Source: G963923945 sp965199175 | GTDB lineage: Bacteria; Pseudomonadota; Alphaproteobacteria; G963923945 | Length of the DNA stretch: 64,000 nucleotides | Direction of reading: 5' to 3' | Assembly (NCBI GenBank): GCA_965199175.1 | Contig: OZ240684.1 | Span: 806,001-870,000 of the forward strand | In this document: positions 36,337 through 45,353 of the stretch, piece after piece | Layout: the number at the start of each line of letters is the position of its first letter | Position numbering within the stretch: position 1 is the first letter of the stretch | Notes under the pieces: model-generated | Told to the model about the DNA's origin: nothing | Seen by the model: only the letters and a program-made list of their open reading frames with translations | The model's database searches: none | Program-made: the position numbers and the translations under genes

Positions 36337-37137
36337 TCAGGCTGTTGTCTCAACAGCCGGCTGGCACAAAGCCCGTTGAGAATCACCGCGAATAAAGGCA
36401 ATGATTTCCATCACCGGCTCAACATCAGTATAAGAACACGACACATCCTCAACCCGCTCGGCAAAGCTGCCTTCCTGAGCAAATAACAAGCGATAGGCCG
36501 TCCGCAACGCATGAATGGTATCGCGGGAAAAACCACGACGCTTCAGACCCACAAGATTCAGACCGGAAAGAAAAGCCCGGTTCCCCATAGCCGAACCATA
36601 AGGAATGATATCATTCTCAACCCCGGACATCCCGCCAATCATCGCATGCCGGCCAACCCGCGCATATTGATGCACCGCCGAAAGACCACCGATAATCGCA
36701 TAATCACCCACCTCAACATGACCGGCCAATGTGGCATTATTGACCAAAATCACATGATTGCCGAGAATACAATCATGGGCAACATGAGACCCGACCATGA
36801 GCAGACAATGATCCCCGACCTGGGTGATCATACGACCAGCCTGAGTGGCAGGATTGATCGTCACATGCTCACGGATCGTCACATCATCACCAATAATGAG
36901 TGCCGAATCTTCCCCCTTATATTTCAAATCCTGAGGCTGATGCCCCACAGAGGCAAAAGGATAGATCGTCACCCCGGAACCAATGGTCGTATTACCGGTA
37001 AGAACAGCATGAGAGAGCAACCGTCCCCCCGACCCCACACACACCCGTGGCCCGACATGACAGTAAGGCCCCACCACAACATCATCGGCAAGATCAGCAC
37101 CATCTTCGATAATAGCGGTTGGATGAATGTCAGGCAT
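36337..37137 (-). CDS. lpxA: UDP-N-acetylglucosamine acyltransferase
   Basis: 266 aa. The first acylation of lipid A synthesis. A left-handed beta-helix of hexapeptide repeats (IHPTAIIEDGADLADDVVVGPYCHVG onward), with the catalytic His region VGSHVAHDCILGNHVILVNN and GLNLVGLKRRGFS, followed by the C-terminal helical domain. Gap of 40 bp to lpxI and 120 bp to fabZ. Confidence 0.98.
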   Translation of the reverse strand: MPDIHPTAIIEDGADLADDVVVGPYCHVGPRVCVGSGGRLLSHAVLTGNTTIGSGVTIYPFASVGHQPQDLKYKGEDSALIIGDDVTIREHVTINPATQAGRMITQVGDHCLLMVGSHVAHDCILGNHVILVNNATLAGHVEVGDYAIIGGLSAVHQYARVGRHAMIGGMSGVENDIIPYGSAMGNRAFLSGLNLVGLKRRGFSRDTIHALRTAYRLLFAQEGSFAERVEDVSCSYTDVEPVMEIIAFIRGDSQRALCQPAVETTA

Positions 37138-37257
37138 AAAACGGTTAAATGAATATCAGGCGTAAAAAAGATATCGGGAAAATGAGTAGAGTGATGCGGC
37201 GGTGATTGACCGGACTATGATCCGGAAAAGAACCAATAAAAATAGGGTTGACCTTTT

Positions 37258-37746
37258 CTATCTCTCTTTTTTAACGATCATCGCCGAAAAAACAGCCTCA
37301 GCCGCCAGCTCTGACCCAACCATCGCATGGCCCGAAAATTTCCAGATCGAACCGCGATGACGTTCCTTGGTCACTTTGAGATGCAGAACATCACCAGGAA
37401 CCACCGTGCGCCGAAAACGCGCATTCTCAATCGATGTAAAATAGACCACCTCGTTGTGCGCGTCTTCACCCCGGCTATGCATCACCAGAACACCGGCTGT
37501 TTGCGCCAATGCTTCAACAATCAAAACCCCCGGCATCACCGGATGACCGGGAAAATGACCAGGAAAGAAAAACTCATTCATCGTGATGTTTTTAATCCCA
37601 ACAGCACTCTCTCCCGGGATAATAGCAGTCAGACGATCCACCAATAAAAAAGGATAGCGATGAGGAATCAACCGCATAATTCCTTCGATATCAATCTCCG
37701 GAAGCTGGGTATCAGGGTCCTGCCGGGTATCGGGGTTTTTTGTCAT
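37258..37746 (-). CDS. fabZ: 3-hydroxyacyl-ACP dehydratase FabZ
   Basis: 162 aa. A hot-dog fold dehydratase in fatty acid synthesis. Active-site His in FFPGHFPGHPVMPGVL and Glu in IVEALAQTAG; LIPHRYPFLLVDRL at the N-terminus. The first 20 residues are a short Asp/Pro-rich extension with a doubled NPDTRQDPDTQ. Located between lpxD and lpxA as in most Gram-negatives. Confidence 0.98.
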   Translation of the reverse strand: MTKNPDTRQDPDTQLPEIDIEGIMRLIPHRYPFLLVDRLTAIIPGESAVGIKNITMNEFFFPGHFPGHPVMPGVLIVEALAQTAGVLVMHSRGEDAHNEVVYFTSIENARFRRTVVPGDVLHLKVTKERHRGSIWKFSGHAMVGSELAAEAVFSAMIVKKER

Positions 37747-37776
37747 CGTCTTTTTATTATCGTCTTTTTATCATTG

Positions 37777-38832
37777 TCATCGATCTGATGGTTGTTTTTT
37801 TGACTGGTGCTTTTTGGCTCGCGAAGGTTTGGCCAACCGGGCAACCGCTACAGTCTGGCGATGCCAGTCACGCACCGGCACGGATGGTGAACCGGCAACA
37901 ACTTCACGGGGCGAAACATCCCGCATCACGCCACTTTGAGCAGCGATCTGAGCTCCCGAACCAATATCTAAATGGCCGGTTAAACCAGCTTGTCCACCCA
38001 CCATAACATAATCTCCGAGCCTGGTACTGCCAGAAATTCCAGTCTGGGCCACAATGACACATCCCTTACCCAAAACAACATTGTGGCCGATCTGAACCAA
38101 ATTATCAATCATACAGCCCTGGCCAATCACCGTGTCCGGTCCACTCCCCCGGTCAATGGTCGTGTTGGCACCAATATCAACATCATCCCCAATCACCACC
38201 CGCCCAAGCTGTGGTACCCGATGATGACGTCCAGATTGGGTAGCAAACCCAAACCCATCCTGACCAATACGCACCCCAGGATGAACAACCACCCTGTCCC
38301 CTAAAAGAGCATATTCGATACTCACATGGGCACCGATACAACACCGGGAGCCAATCTCCACTCCCGGACCGATGACTGCATGAGGACCAATAGAGCACCC
38401 ATCGCCCAGCACAGCACCAGCACCAATGACCGCACCAGCATCAATCCGGCACTCCGCACCAAGCTGAGCATCAGGAGCCGTCACCGCCGCAGGATGAATA
38501 CCGTGAGTGAGTGGTGGTGGCGGATAAAACTTGTCGGCAATCAGCGCATAAGCAAAATAAGGATTATCACAGACCAGGAGGGCCATCCCGTCAGGAGCAT
38601 GGGACACAGCATTGGGACGGGCAACGCATGCCGAGGATCGACTGGCCTTAAAATCCTCAAGGTAAAGACGGTTATCAAAAAAGACGATATCTCCCGGTTG
38701 GGCGGTTGAGAGAGGTGCCACATCATGCAAAAGCAGATCATCAGGACCGCCAACGATATCGGCCCCAACTAAGCGAGCCAACAGATCAAGACGATAAGGC
38801 CCGGTTCGTTGATAAAAACGGGCATCAGCCAT
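37777..38832 (-). CDS. lpxD: UDP-3-O-acylglucosamine N-acyltransferase
   Basis: 351 aa. The third step of lipid A synthesis. N-terminal uridine-binding domain, then hexapeptide repeats (IHPAAVTAPDAQLGAECRIDAGAVIGAGAVLG). Typical blocks are GDDVDIGANTTIDRGSGPDTVIG with the substrate region, and IGHNVVLGKGCVIVAQTGISGS containing the catalytic His. It ends with a basic tail. Four bases separate it from the skp gene upstream. Confidence 0.97.
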   Translation of the reverse strand: MADARFYQRTGPYRLDLLARLVGADIVGGPDDLLLHDVAPLSTAQPGDIVFFDNRLYLEDFKASRSSACVARPNAVSHAPDGMALLVCDNPYFAYALIADKFYPPPPLTHGIHPAAVTAPDAQLGAECRIDAGAVIGAGAVLGDGCSIGPHAVIGPGVEIGSRCCIGAHVSIEYALLGDRVVVHPGVRIGQDGFGFATQSGRHHRVPQLGRVVIGDDVDIGANTTIDRGSGPDTVIGQGCMIDNLVQIGHNVVLGKGCVIVAQTGISGSTRLGDYVMVGGQAGLTGHLDIGSGAQIAAQSGVMRDVSPREVVAGSPSVPVRDWHRQTVAVARLAKPSRAKKHQSKKQPSDR

Positions 38833-38835
38833 GTT

Positions 38836-39498
38836 TTATCTTGTGCCCTGATTTGTAACCGGATTGGGAATTTCAAGAGATACTTTAGGCAATTTCTTAT
38901 CAAGACGCCTTAAAGATTCATCGGTAATCTCAAGTTCAGCCCCAACCAATAAGACCTGACTTTTGGCCAGAACAACATTCACGCCATTGGCCTGAGCAAT
39001 CTCCCGGACCACCGCAACCAGATTGGTACGGATAACCGCCAGAGACCGCTCAAAAGCGATATCAATCTGTTGCTTACGGCCCTCGAGTTCACGATTGAGA
39101 GTGGCGGCTTTGCGCTCCAACTCCCGTAGTTTTCTCTCATAAGCCTCTGCGGAGAGGATATTGCGCTGGCGATTGAGATCCTGTTGCTGATCACCCAGAG
39201 CATCTTCCTTTTTAACGATTTGATCACGCTCAGTACGGCGAATCTCATCAAGCTGCTCACGCAGGCTGATGGCTGATTTCGATTCGCGCAAAATTTTCTG
39301 AATATCAATCACCGCGATGCGAGTCTGAGAAGGATCAAAAACCACCGACTGAGCAGCAGATTGAGGGTCCGCCTGTGCTGTCGGGGGCGGTGCAGCGGCT
39401 TTTTTATCCTGAGCCTCGGTTACTCCTGGCCCAAAAGCCATCAAAACAGCCACCAAAACCAATAAAAGACGCTGTCCCTGAGAAAAAAGCGGTTTCAT
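38836..39498 (-). CDS. skp: OmpH/Skp-family periplasmic chaperone
   Basis: 220 aa from ATG 39498 (39504 is also possible). The signal peptide is LLLVLVAVLMAFGPGVTEAQ. A Pro/Ala-rich spacer follows, then IAVIDIQKILRESKSAISLREQLDEI and a long charged coiled coil, as in Skp jellyfish tentacles, and a C-terminal strand (VNVVLAKSQVLLV). Skp holds unfolded outer-membrane proteins for BamA, whose gene is directly upstream. The open frame upstream of the chosen start (to 39756) contains Met/Ile-rich sequence from microduplications and is not coding. Confidence 0.92.
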   Translation of the reverse strand: MKPLFSQGQRLLLVLVAVLMAFGPGVTEAQDKKAAAPPPTAQADPQSAAQSVVFDPSQTRIAVIDIQKILRESKSAISLREQLDEIRRTERDQIVKKEDALGDQQQDLNRQRNILSAEAYERKLRELERKAATLNRELEGRKQQIDIAFERSLAVIRTNLVAVVREIAQANGVNVVLAKSQVLLVGAELEITDESLRRLDKKLPKVSLEIPNPVTNQGTR

Positions 39499-39592
39499 TT
39501 GCATTGTTTTTATCCCCTTGATCACCTGTATCATTCTCATCTGTATCATTGTCATTGCACTGGTTCCATCCATAATCATCTCAATCATTGTT

Positions 39593-42400
39593 CTAAAAAT
39601 TTGTCCCGAAACTAAATCGAATGGCCTCAGTTCTGTCATAAGGTTCCCGGACCAGGGGCTTTCCATAGAAAATTTTGACCGGACCAAATGGCGAGGTCCA
39701 GGCAATACCAGTTCCCACCGATACCCGGGCTTTGGAACTCTTACGGACACTGGCACCGCTATCGGGATTATCCGTTAAGGTACCAATATCAGAGAACAGC
39801 CGCCCGCTAATACCCAGCTCCCGGGGGAGGCCGAGGGGAAAATCCAGCTCCGCCTGCAGCACAGCATAGGTTTCCCCACCCAGGGAATCCCCAGTCCTGA
39901 TATCACGCGGACCAACCCCTGCATAGGCAAAACCGCGCATGTCATCACCACCTAAGAAAAACCGGTCAACCAGACGAATCTGGTTCTCCAGAGCAAAAAT
40001 ATGTCCGGCATTCAAGGAAATACTGCCAACCCAATCAGGCACAAAGGGATAATAAAAAGACCCTTTGAAAAGAGTTTCAAGATACCGGATGTCACCACCC
40101 AAACCGGCAAAATTATTGGTTAACTGAAGAAAATAACCATCAGAAGGATCAATCCGGTCATCAAGAACATCTAAGGTCAGAGACTGACCAATCACCGACT
40201 TTGTGAATGTCCCCCGCTGGTTTCTGATAAACCGGGAAACACCGAATCGAACATTAGAAATCGTATCCTGGCGTATTGTATAACGCCAGGACTGCCTCAG
40301 GTCACCAATCAATTTATAGCCAATACGCACGCCACCGCCAAAACTGCGCTGCTCGTAACCGCTTTCTCTGAGGTAATCCCGCTCAATATGGAAAACGTCA
40401 AAACCGGCCGACAGATTGCGATCCAGAAAATAAGGTTCAGTAAAACTCAGATCAATTTGCTGGGTACGACCCGAAATTCCCAGCCGAAGACCCAGTTCCT
40501 GGCCCCGGCCAAGGAGATTACGCTCACGAACACCAACATTCCCTAACAAACCATCACGGGTCGAAAAACCACCCCCAATCGAGAGTTCACCGGTGGCTTT
40601 TTCCTCGATTTCAACAGTAATGATGGTCCGGTCCGGACCACTGCCCGGAGCATTGGTAATTTCGACTTTTTCAAACAAACTCAGATTGGTTAATAAACGC
40701 TGTGACCGGCGGATCTTAGCAAGATTAAAAGCATCCCCGGCAACCAGCTCAATCTCCCGGCGGATCACTTTATCAAGGGTACGGACATTACCCTTGATCT
40801 CAATACGTTCGACAAAAACCCGCTCCCCCTCATCAATCAGGTAATGAATATCGACCCGTTTTTCTTCCGGATGCCGCTTAATCTGTGGACGGACATCAAC
40901 GAACGCATACCCAACGCTTCCCGCAGCCTCGGTAATCGCTGTGATCGTTTTTTCGACTTCTTCAGCATCATACCAATCACCACTTTCGGTTTCGATTTCA
41001 TCTTCAAGATTGAGATTTTGAAGATCACGGATATCGGTTCCAATGCTGGTTTTCCCAACCTTATACCGTTCTCCTTCATCCAGGGCAAAGGTCAGGAAAA
41101 AATTTTCAAGATCAGACGTCAATTCAGCCGATGCCGAGATGACCCGAAAATCAATATAGCCATTGTGAAGATAAAAGCGCCGGAGCAATTCACGGTCAAA
41201 TGCCACCCGATCCGGGTCATATGTATCGTCCCGGGCTAAAAAACGATACCAGCGTTTCTCTTGCGTGAGAATGGCACCGCGCAATGTCTTATCGGAAAAA
41301 TGATGATTGCCAACGAAAACAATACGTAAAACCCGGGTAATCTGGCCCTCATCAATCTCGAAGACCAAATTGACCCTGTTGTCGCTCAGCCTGATAATTT
41401 TCGGGTCTACACGGGCTGCAAATCTTCCGGCCCTGCGATAAATCTCTAAAATACGCTGGGTATCGGCCTGAACTTTGCTCCGCGTATATACAACGCGCGG
41501 ACGTAACTGCACTTCTGCATCGAGATTTTCATCAGAGACATCGCTGTTCCCCTCAAAAACCAACTCATTGATAATCGGGTTTTCCTGAACCGTCACAACC
41601 AGGATATCTCCCTCACGAATCATATCGACATTGGAAAACAAACCGGTGGCATAAAGCGACTTGAGAGCCTGATCAAGAACCCGTGGCGTTAAAACCACAC
41701 CAGGCGATAAATCCATGTAGTTGATGATGGCACTGGATTCGATCCGCTGGTTACCAACGATACGTAACTCCGGAAAATCATCACGATCAGATAATCCCGA
41801 TATATCATCATAGGGAGTGGGAACAGGAGACTCCTGAACCAACGGCACGTCCGGAGGATCTGAAAGTGGGGGAGCCGGAATGGGTTGTACCGGATCATAA
41901 ACCGGCGGAGCGGCTAAAACAGTCCCCGGAGCGTAAGCACCGCTGGGAGTCGCAGGAAAACCAGCAGGAGGCACAGCCAGAGACCCACCAGAAGGTGCAA
42001 AATTTTCCCCGTAATAAGGCACACCCAATGCTACAGGAACCGATGAAGACGGAAGAGAGGTTCCCGATGTCAAAGGATAGGCTTGAGGAAAAGAACTCTT
42101 TTGATCAGGGCCAGGCAAAAAATCCGGCGGCTGGGAAACCGCACCAGAATACGATGGCACAGGAAGAGCCGAAGACGGAAATGAACCTCCGGGTGTTTGG
42201 GGATAGGCCGGGGATGAAAAACTGCCGGGAGGCCCGCCTTCAGAAGTGGTCGAATCACCCGCATGGTTGCCCTGAGAAGGTGTTTGCTGAGCCATCACCG
42301 GAAACCAACAAAACACAACCAAACACAATACAGCTAAACACAATACAGCCAGCCAGGACCATCTGCGCTGGTGGGGCAACTCCTCCAAACCCGTCATCAT
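39593..42400 (-). CDS. bamA: Outer-membrane assembly factor BamA with N-terminal extension
   Basis: 935 aa, longer than the usual 760-810. Signal peptide to about residue 37 (LAVLCLAVLCLVVF, itself a duplication). Residues about 38-209 are a Pro/Ser/Gly-rich, low-complexity extension. POTRA 1 begins at ELRIVGNQRIESSAI (211); further POTRA domains follow (NELVFEGNSDVSDENL, VLRIVFVGNHHF, VERIEIKGNVRTLDKV). The barrel contains the conserved FFLGGDDMRGFAYAGVGPRD with the (V/I)RG-F-like motif and ends IRFSFGTNF. It inserts beta-barrel proteins into the outer membrane. It lies between rseP and skp. Confidence 0.97.
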   Translation of the reverse strand: MMTGLEELPHQRRWSWLAVLCLAVLCLVVFCWFPVMAQQTPSQGNHAGDSTTSEGGPPGSFSSPAYPQTPGGSFPSSALPVPSYSGAVSQPPDFLPGPDQKSSFPQAYPLTSGTSLPSSSVPVALGVPYYGENFAPSGGSLAVPPAGFPATPSGAYAPGTVLAAPPVYDPVQPIPAPPLSDPPDVPLVQESPVPTPYDDISGLSDRDDFPELRIVGNQRIESSAIINYMDLSPGVVLTPRVLDQALKSLYATGLFSNVDMIREGDILVVTVQENPIINELVFEGNSDVSDENLDAEVQLRPRVVYTRSKVQADTQRILEIYRRAGRFAARVDPKIIRLSDNRVNLVFEIDEGQITRVLRIVFVGNHHFSDKTLRGAILTQEKRWYRFLARDDTYDPDRVAFDRELLRRFYLHNGYIDFRVISASAELTSDLENFFLTFALDEGERYKVGKTSIGTDIRDLQNLNLEDEIETESGDWYDAEEVEKTITAITEAAGSVGYAFVDVRPQIKRHPEEKRVDIHYLIDEGERVFVERIEIKGNVRTLDKVIRREIELVAGDAFNLAKIRRSQRLLTNLSLFEKVEITNAPGSGPDRTIITVEIEEKATGELSIGGGFSTRDGLLGNVGVRERNLLGRGQELGLRLGISGRTQQIDLSFTEPYFLDRNLSAGFDVFHIERDYLRESGYEQRSFGGGVRIGYKLIGDLRQSWRYTIRQDTISNVRFGVSRFIRNQRGTFTKSVIGQSLTLDVLDDRIDPSDGYFLQLTNNFAGLGGDIRYLETLFKGSFYYPFVPDWVGSISLNAGHIFALENQIRLVDRFFLGGDDMRGFAYAGVGPRDIRTGDSLGGETYAVLQAELDFPLGLPRELGISGRLFSDIGTLTDNPDSGASVRKSSKARVSVGTGIAWTSPFGPVKIFYGKPLVREPYDRTEAIRFSFGTNF

Positions 42401-42414
42401 AAACCCGTCATCAT

Positions 42415-43533
42415 CTAGCCCAAAATCCCCCAGCGGTCGACCAATCGGGCAATATCATTATAACTGGCAAATAAAAACAGAAAAGCAATCATTGCTATAC
42501 CAAACCGAAAACCAATTTCCTGGGCCCGCTCGCCCAAAGGACGGCCACGCAAAGCCTCAAGAGCGCAAAACAGCAAATGCCCCCCATCAAGAACAGGAAT
42601 AGGAAAAAGATTGATAAGGCCGAGATTGATCGAAAGAAATGCCAAAAATCCAATGGCGCTGAGAAAACCAGATTGCCAAAAATCATCCAATAATTCGACA
42701 ATACGAATGGGACCACCCAGATCTTCGGTTCCTCGTTCCCCTGTAAACATTTGGCCGATTGCTTCCAGAGTCATCGAAGAGATGCGCCATGTTTCAGCAC
42801 ATGCACTCCCAAGAGCAGCCAGAGGTCCATATGTCATGATCTCATGGTCGCTACCGGTGATGCCAATGAGACCCTGACGAATCTTCTGGCCGGTAATATC
42901 TGTGGTTTCGCCCAGTTCAGGAGTGAGCATCAATGCAATATCCTGATCATCACGGCGGATGATGAATTCCAGATCATCACCAGCCCGATGAGTCACCGCA
43001 AATCGAATATCAGAGAATGTATCAATATCCCGCCCATTGATACTGATAATGCGGTCACCAACCTGTAATCCGGCCTGTTCTGCAGCCCCGCCGGTAACCA
43101 GGCCGGAAACCACTGGTGCTGTAACCGTTTTGCCAATCAATGAATAGGCGATTGCCAGTACCACAATCGCAAAGAGGAAATTAGCCGCCGGCCCGGCAAC
43201 AAGAATAAGGGACCGCCAACCAACACTTTGATGCTGGAAAGATACAGCCTTCTCATCCTCACTCAATGGAGAAGAAGATTGAGACTCATCACCCTGGATT
43301 TCGCCAAACATGCTGACATAACCACCCAGAGGAATCAGCGAAAAGCGCCAGCGAGTGCCGGATTGATCGGTCCATCCAAATACCTCACGACCAAAACCAA
43401 TGGAAAATACCTCGACTCGTACCCCTGCCCACCGGGCCGCTAAATAATGGCCCAGTTCATGAACAAAAACCAAAATAGAAAAGCCGATTAAAGGCGGCAA
43501 AACATGGTTCCAAATCCAAGAGATATACTCCAT
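42415..43533 (-). CDS. rseP: RseP-type site-2 metalloprotease
   Basis: 372 aa. A zinc membrane protease of the envelope stress response that cleaves anti-sigma factors within the membrane. HELGH is at residues 25-29 in the first helix (FVHELGHYLAARWAGV). A PDZ domain with GLQVGDRIISINGRDI is in the middle, and NLFPIPVLDGGHLLF supplies the third ligand. A polar segment (QGDESQSSSPLSEDEK) is typical of the alphaproteobacterial form. It normally follows dxr directly; here an opposing gene separates them. Confidence 0.97.
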   Translation of the reverse strand: MEYISWIWNHVLPPLIGFSILVFVHELGHYLAARWAGVRVEVFSIGFGREVFGWTDQSGTRWRFSLIPLGGYVSMFGEIQGDESQSSSPLSEDEKAVSFQHQSVGWRSLILVAGPAANFLFAIVVLAIAYSLIGKTVTAPVVSGLVTGGAAEQAGLQVGDRIISINGRDIDTFSDIRFAVTHRAGDDLEFIIRRDDQDIALMLTPELGETTDITGQKIRQGLIGITGSDHEIMTYGPLAALGSACAETWRISSMTLEAIGQMFTGERGTEDLGGPIRIVELLDDFWQSGFLSAIGFLAFLSINLGLINLFPIPVLDGGHLLFCALEALRGRPLGERAQEIGFRFGIAMIAFLFLFASYNDIARLVDRWGILG

Positions 43534-44053
43534 GAATTCACTCCGTTTATCGAAGAATATAAAGAGTTATTGAAAAATATAAAAAGATATCACTGCGACC
43601 AGAGTGGCTTATAACGTAAATATGGCAAAATCAATAGCTGCCACAAAACCAACAGAACCATAACATTATTAAAAAATGGGTTTGTGGCCACTATATTGTG
43701 GCCACAATATGGAGAGCCTGCTCCGGCTCATTGGAGGTGCGCCGGGCTGGATGCTGAGACCCTAGACGCATTCCATAAACATTCTGCTGACACCCTCTCA
43801 GGATAAAGAGGCATGGACCATAATGCAGCCTATGGGAAATTTAGACTATGGGAAATTTATTGTGTCTTGTATGATAAGGGACAGTGAGACAAAAGTAGTC
43901 AACACTGAGTTTTTTTCAGCTTTAATGGCATCAGGCGATCACGGTATCAATATAATCATCATCAAGTAACCATCACGGTATCAATGTAATCATCATCCAG
44001 TAACCATCACGTCAGACATCATCATATCGGATAACCGTAACCGGAGTTTTGTC
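43534..44053. other. Intergenic region with palindrome and tandem repeat
   Basis: 520 bp without a gene. GTGGCCAC occurs twice (43684-43691 and 43698-43705) around TATATT; each copy is itself a palindrome, so the pair can form a hairpin. A doubled tatgggaaattta unit is near 43831-43860. A 34-bp tandem repeat follows (separate entry). Because dxr no longer reads straight into rseP, a promoter for rseP-bamA is expected here on the minus strand. Confidence 0.6.
43938..44011. repeat. 34-bp tandem repeat upstream of the quinone oxidoreductase
   Basis: Two copies of a 34-bp unit beginning ATCACGGTATCAAT and ending CAGTAACC or AAGTAACC lie at 43938-43971 and 43972-44005, with a third partial start to 44011. 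Two substitutions separate the copies. Confidence 0.92.
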
Positions 44054-45049
44054 ATGAAAGCAGTCGTTATCAATCGTTTTGGCGGTCCGGAGGTTTTTGA
44101 GACCTGTGAAATGCCCCGGCCCCAGGCCGGTCCCGGGGAGGTTGTGATTGCGGTCAAAGCCACATCGGTCAATCCGGTGGATTGGAAAATTCGCAAAGGC
44201 TCCCTGGAGGTTTTCGCCGCTGACTTTCCGATCATTCTTCATGGAGATTGCGCCGGAGTCATCGCCGATATCGGCAAAGATGTGGAAGGCTTTCAAACCG
44301 GTGACCCGGTCTATGCCTTTGCCAATGGCTTGATCGGCAAGCCTGGGGCTTTGGCCGAATATATGGCGGCAGATGCACGGATGGTTGCCCGCAAACCGGA
44401 CCATTTATCGTTTGAGGAGGCTGCCGCCTTGCCTCTTGTCTGGGCAACCGCCTATATGGCTTTGATGGACCGCTTTACGGTCAGGCCCGGATCAAAGGTA
44501 TTGATTCACGGCGGGACCGGCGGGGTCGGCTCACTGGCGGTTCAGTTGGCTGCAGCACGTCTGGACGTCGAAATCACCGCCACATGCGGTTCGGAGGAAA
44601 AATGCCGTCTGGCCGAAAATCTCGGGGCTAAAAAAGCGTTCAATTATAAAACGACATCGGTCACTGAGATGGTGGCTGAAGCAACACAGGGAAAAGGATT
44701 TGACGTCATTTTCAATACAATCGGACAAGCCGCCATCAATCAAAGCGTGGAAGCCGCCGCTTTCGGGGCAACAATCCTCGATATCAACGGCGTCTTCCCC
44801 ACTCAGGGGCCTTTTCAATTCAAACAGCTGGGCTTGATCAGCATTTTTGCCGGTCACCCGATCATCAATGACTTTGGTCAGGAAAAGGTCGGCCATTGTC
44901 TGCGCGACCTCACCTTATTGGCAGAGGCAGGAAAGGTCCGCCCCCTGATTGACCCTCAACGCTTTACTTTCGCGACGATTGGCGAAGCGCACAGCTATCA
45001 GGAAACCGGAAATCCAGCGGGTAAAGTGGTGGTCAGTGCCCAATGGTGA
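44054..45049 (+). CDS. Quinone oxidoreductase-type medium-chain dehydrogenase
   Basis: 331 aa. A zinc-independent NADPH:quinone reductase of the MDR superfamily. N-terminal GroES-like domain (MKAVVINRFGGPEVFE, GEVVIAVKATSVNPVDWKIRKG, GDCAGVIADIGKDV), then a Rossmann domain with the dinucleotide loop HGGTGGVGSLAVQLA and later FNTIGQAAINQS. Zinc-binding cysteines are absent. The exact substrate (quinone, enone or crotonyl-type) is not clear. The gene is on the plus strand inside an otherwise minus-strand operon, with 520 bp of repeat-rich sequence upstream. Confidence 0.93.
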   Translation: MKAVVINRFGGPEVFETCEMPRPQAGPGEVVIAVKATSVNPVDWKIRKGSLEVFAADFPIILHGDCAGVIADIGKDVEGFQTGDPVYAFANGLIGKPGALAEYMAADARMVARKPDHLSFEEAAALPLVWATAYMALMDRFTVRPGSKVLIHGGTGGVGSLAVQLAAARLDVEITATCGSEEKCRLAENLGAKKAFNYKTTSVTEMVAEATQGKGFDVIFNTIGQAAINQSVEAAAFGATILDINGVFPTQGPFQFKQLGLISIFAGHPIINDFGQEKVGHCLRDLTLLAEAGKVRPLIDPQRFTFATIGEAHSYQETGNPAGKVVVSAQW

Positions 45050-45353
45050 TAAACGGAACCATGTATTTTCAACCCTCCCTTAATGGCAACAAATAATCAC
45101 GAAGACACAAACTGAAAACCAAACCAAAACGCAAAATATCTTTCGGGAATGAGGGTGCCCTGCTTTCCTGTACGCTTGATCAGCCCGTCAGCCAGGGCGA
45201 CGAGCCTCTTTCGACCATCGTTATCGATACGTTCTGGACGTCAGTGGGGGAGCCGATGCCCATCGCCTGCACTCAGGCGATGGTCGAGTGCGGTTTTGCC
45301 CCTTCACTTTTGATGGTCGAGGCTGCGGCAGATTGGCCGATCTGCGGCTTTGT
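45050..45353. other. Gap between the convergent oxidoreductase and dxr genes
   Basis: No gene seen. A perfect hairpin CATCGCCTG-CACT-CAGGCGATG lies at 45261-45282; there is no long T run, so termination is only a possibility. The rest is without visible structure. Confidence 0.45.

Noticed and set aside
38836..39756. Long version of the Skp gene starting at 39756
   Set aside because: The extra 86 residues overlap the end of bamA and are Met/Ile-rich spacer duplication; the signal peptide starts at 39498.
43710..43765. TPP riboswitch suggested by a GCTGAGACCC string
   Set aside because: The conserved second arm (AACCTGAT) and the GGGGT start are absent, and no thiamine gene follows.
45261..45282. 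Rho-independent terminator between the oxidoreductase and dxr
   Set aside because: The hairpin is perfect but no T run follows on either strand, so it was kept only as a hairpin note.
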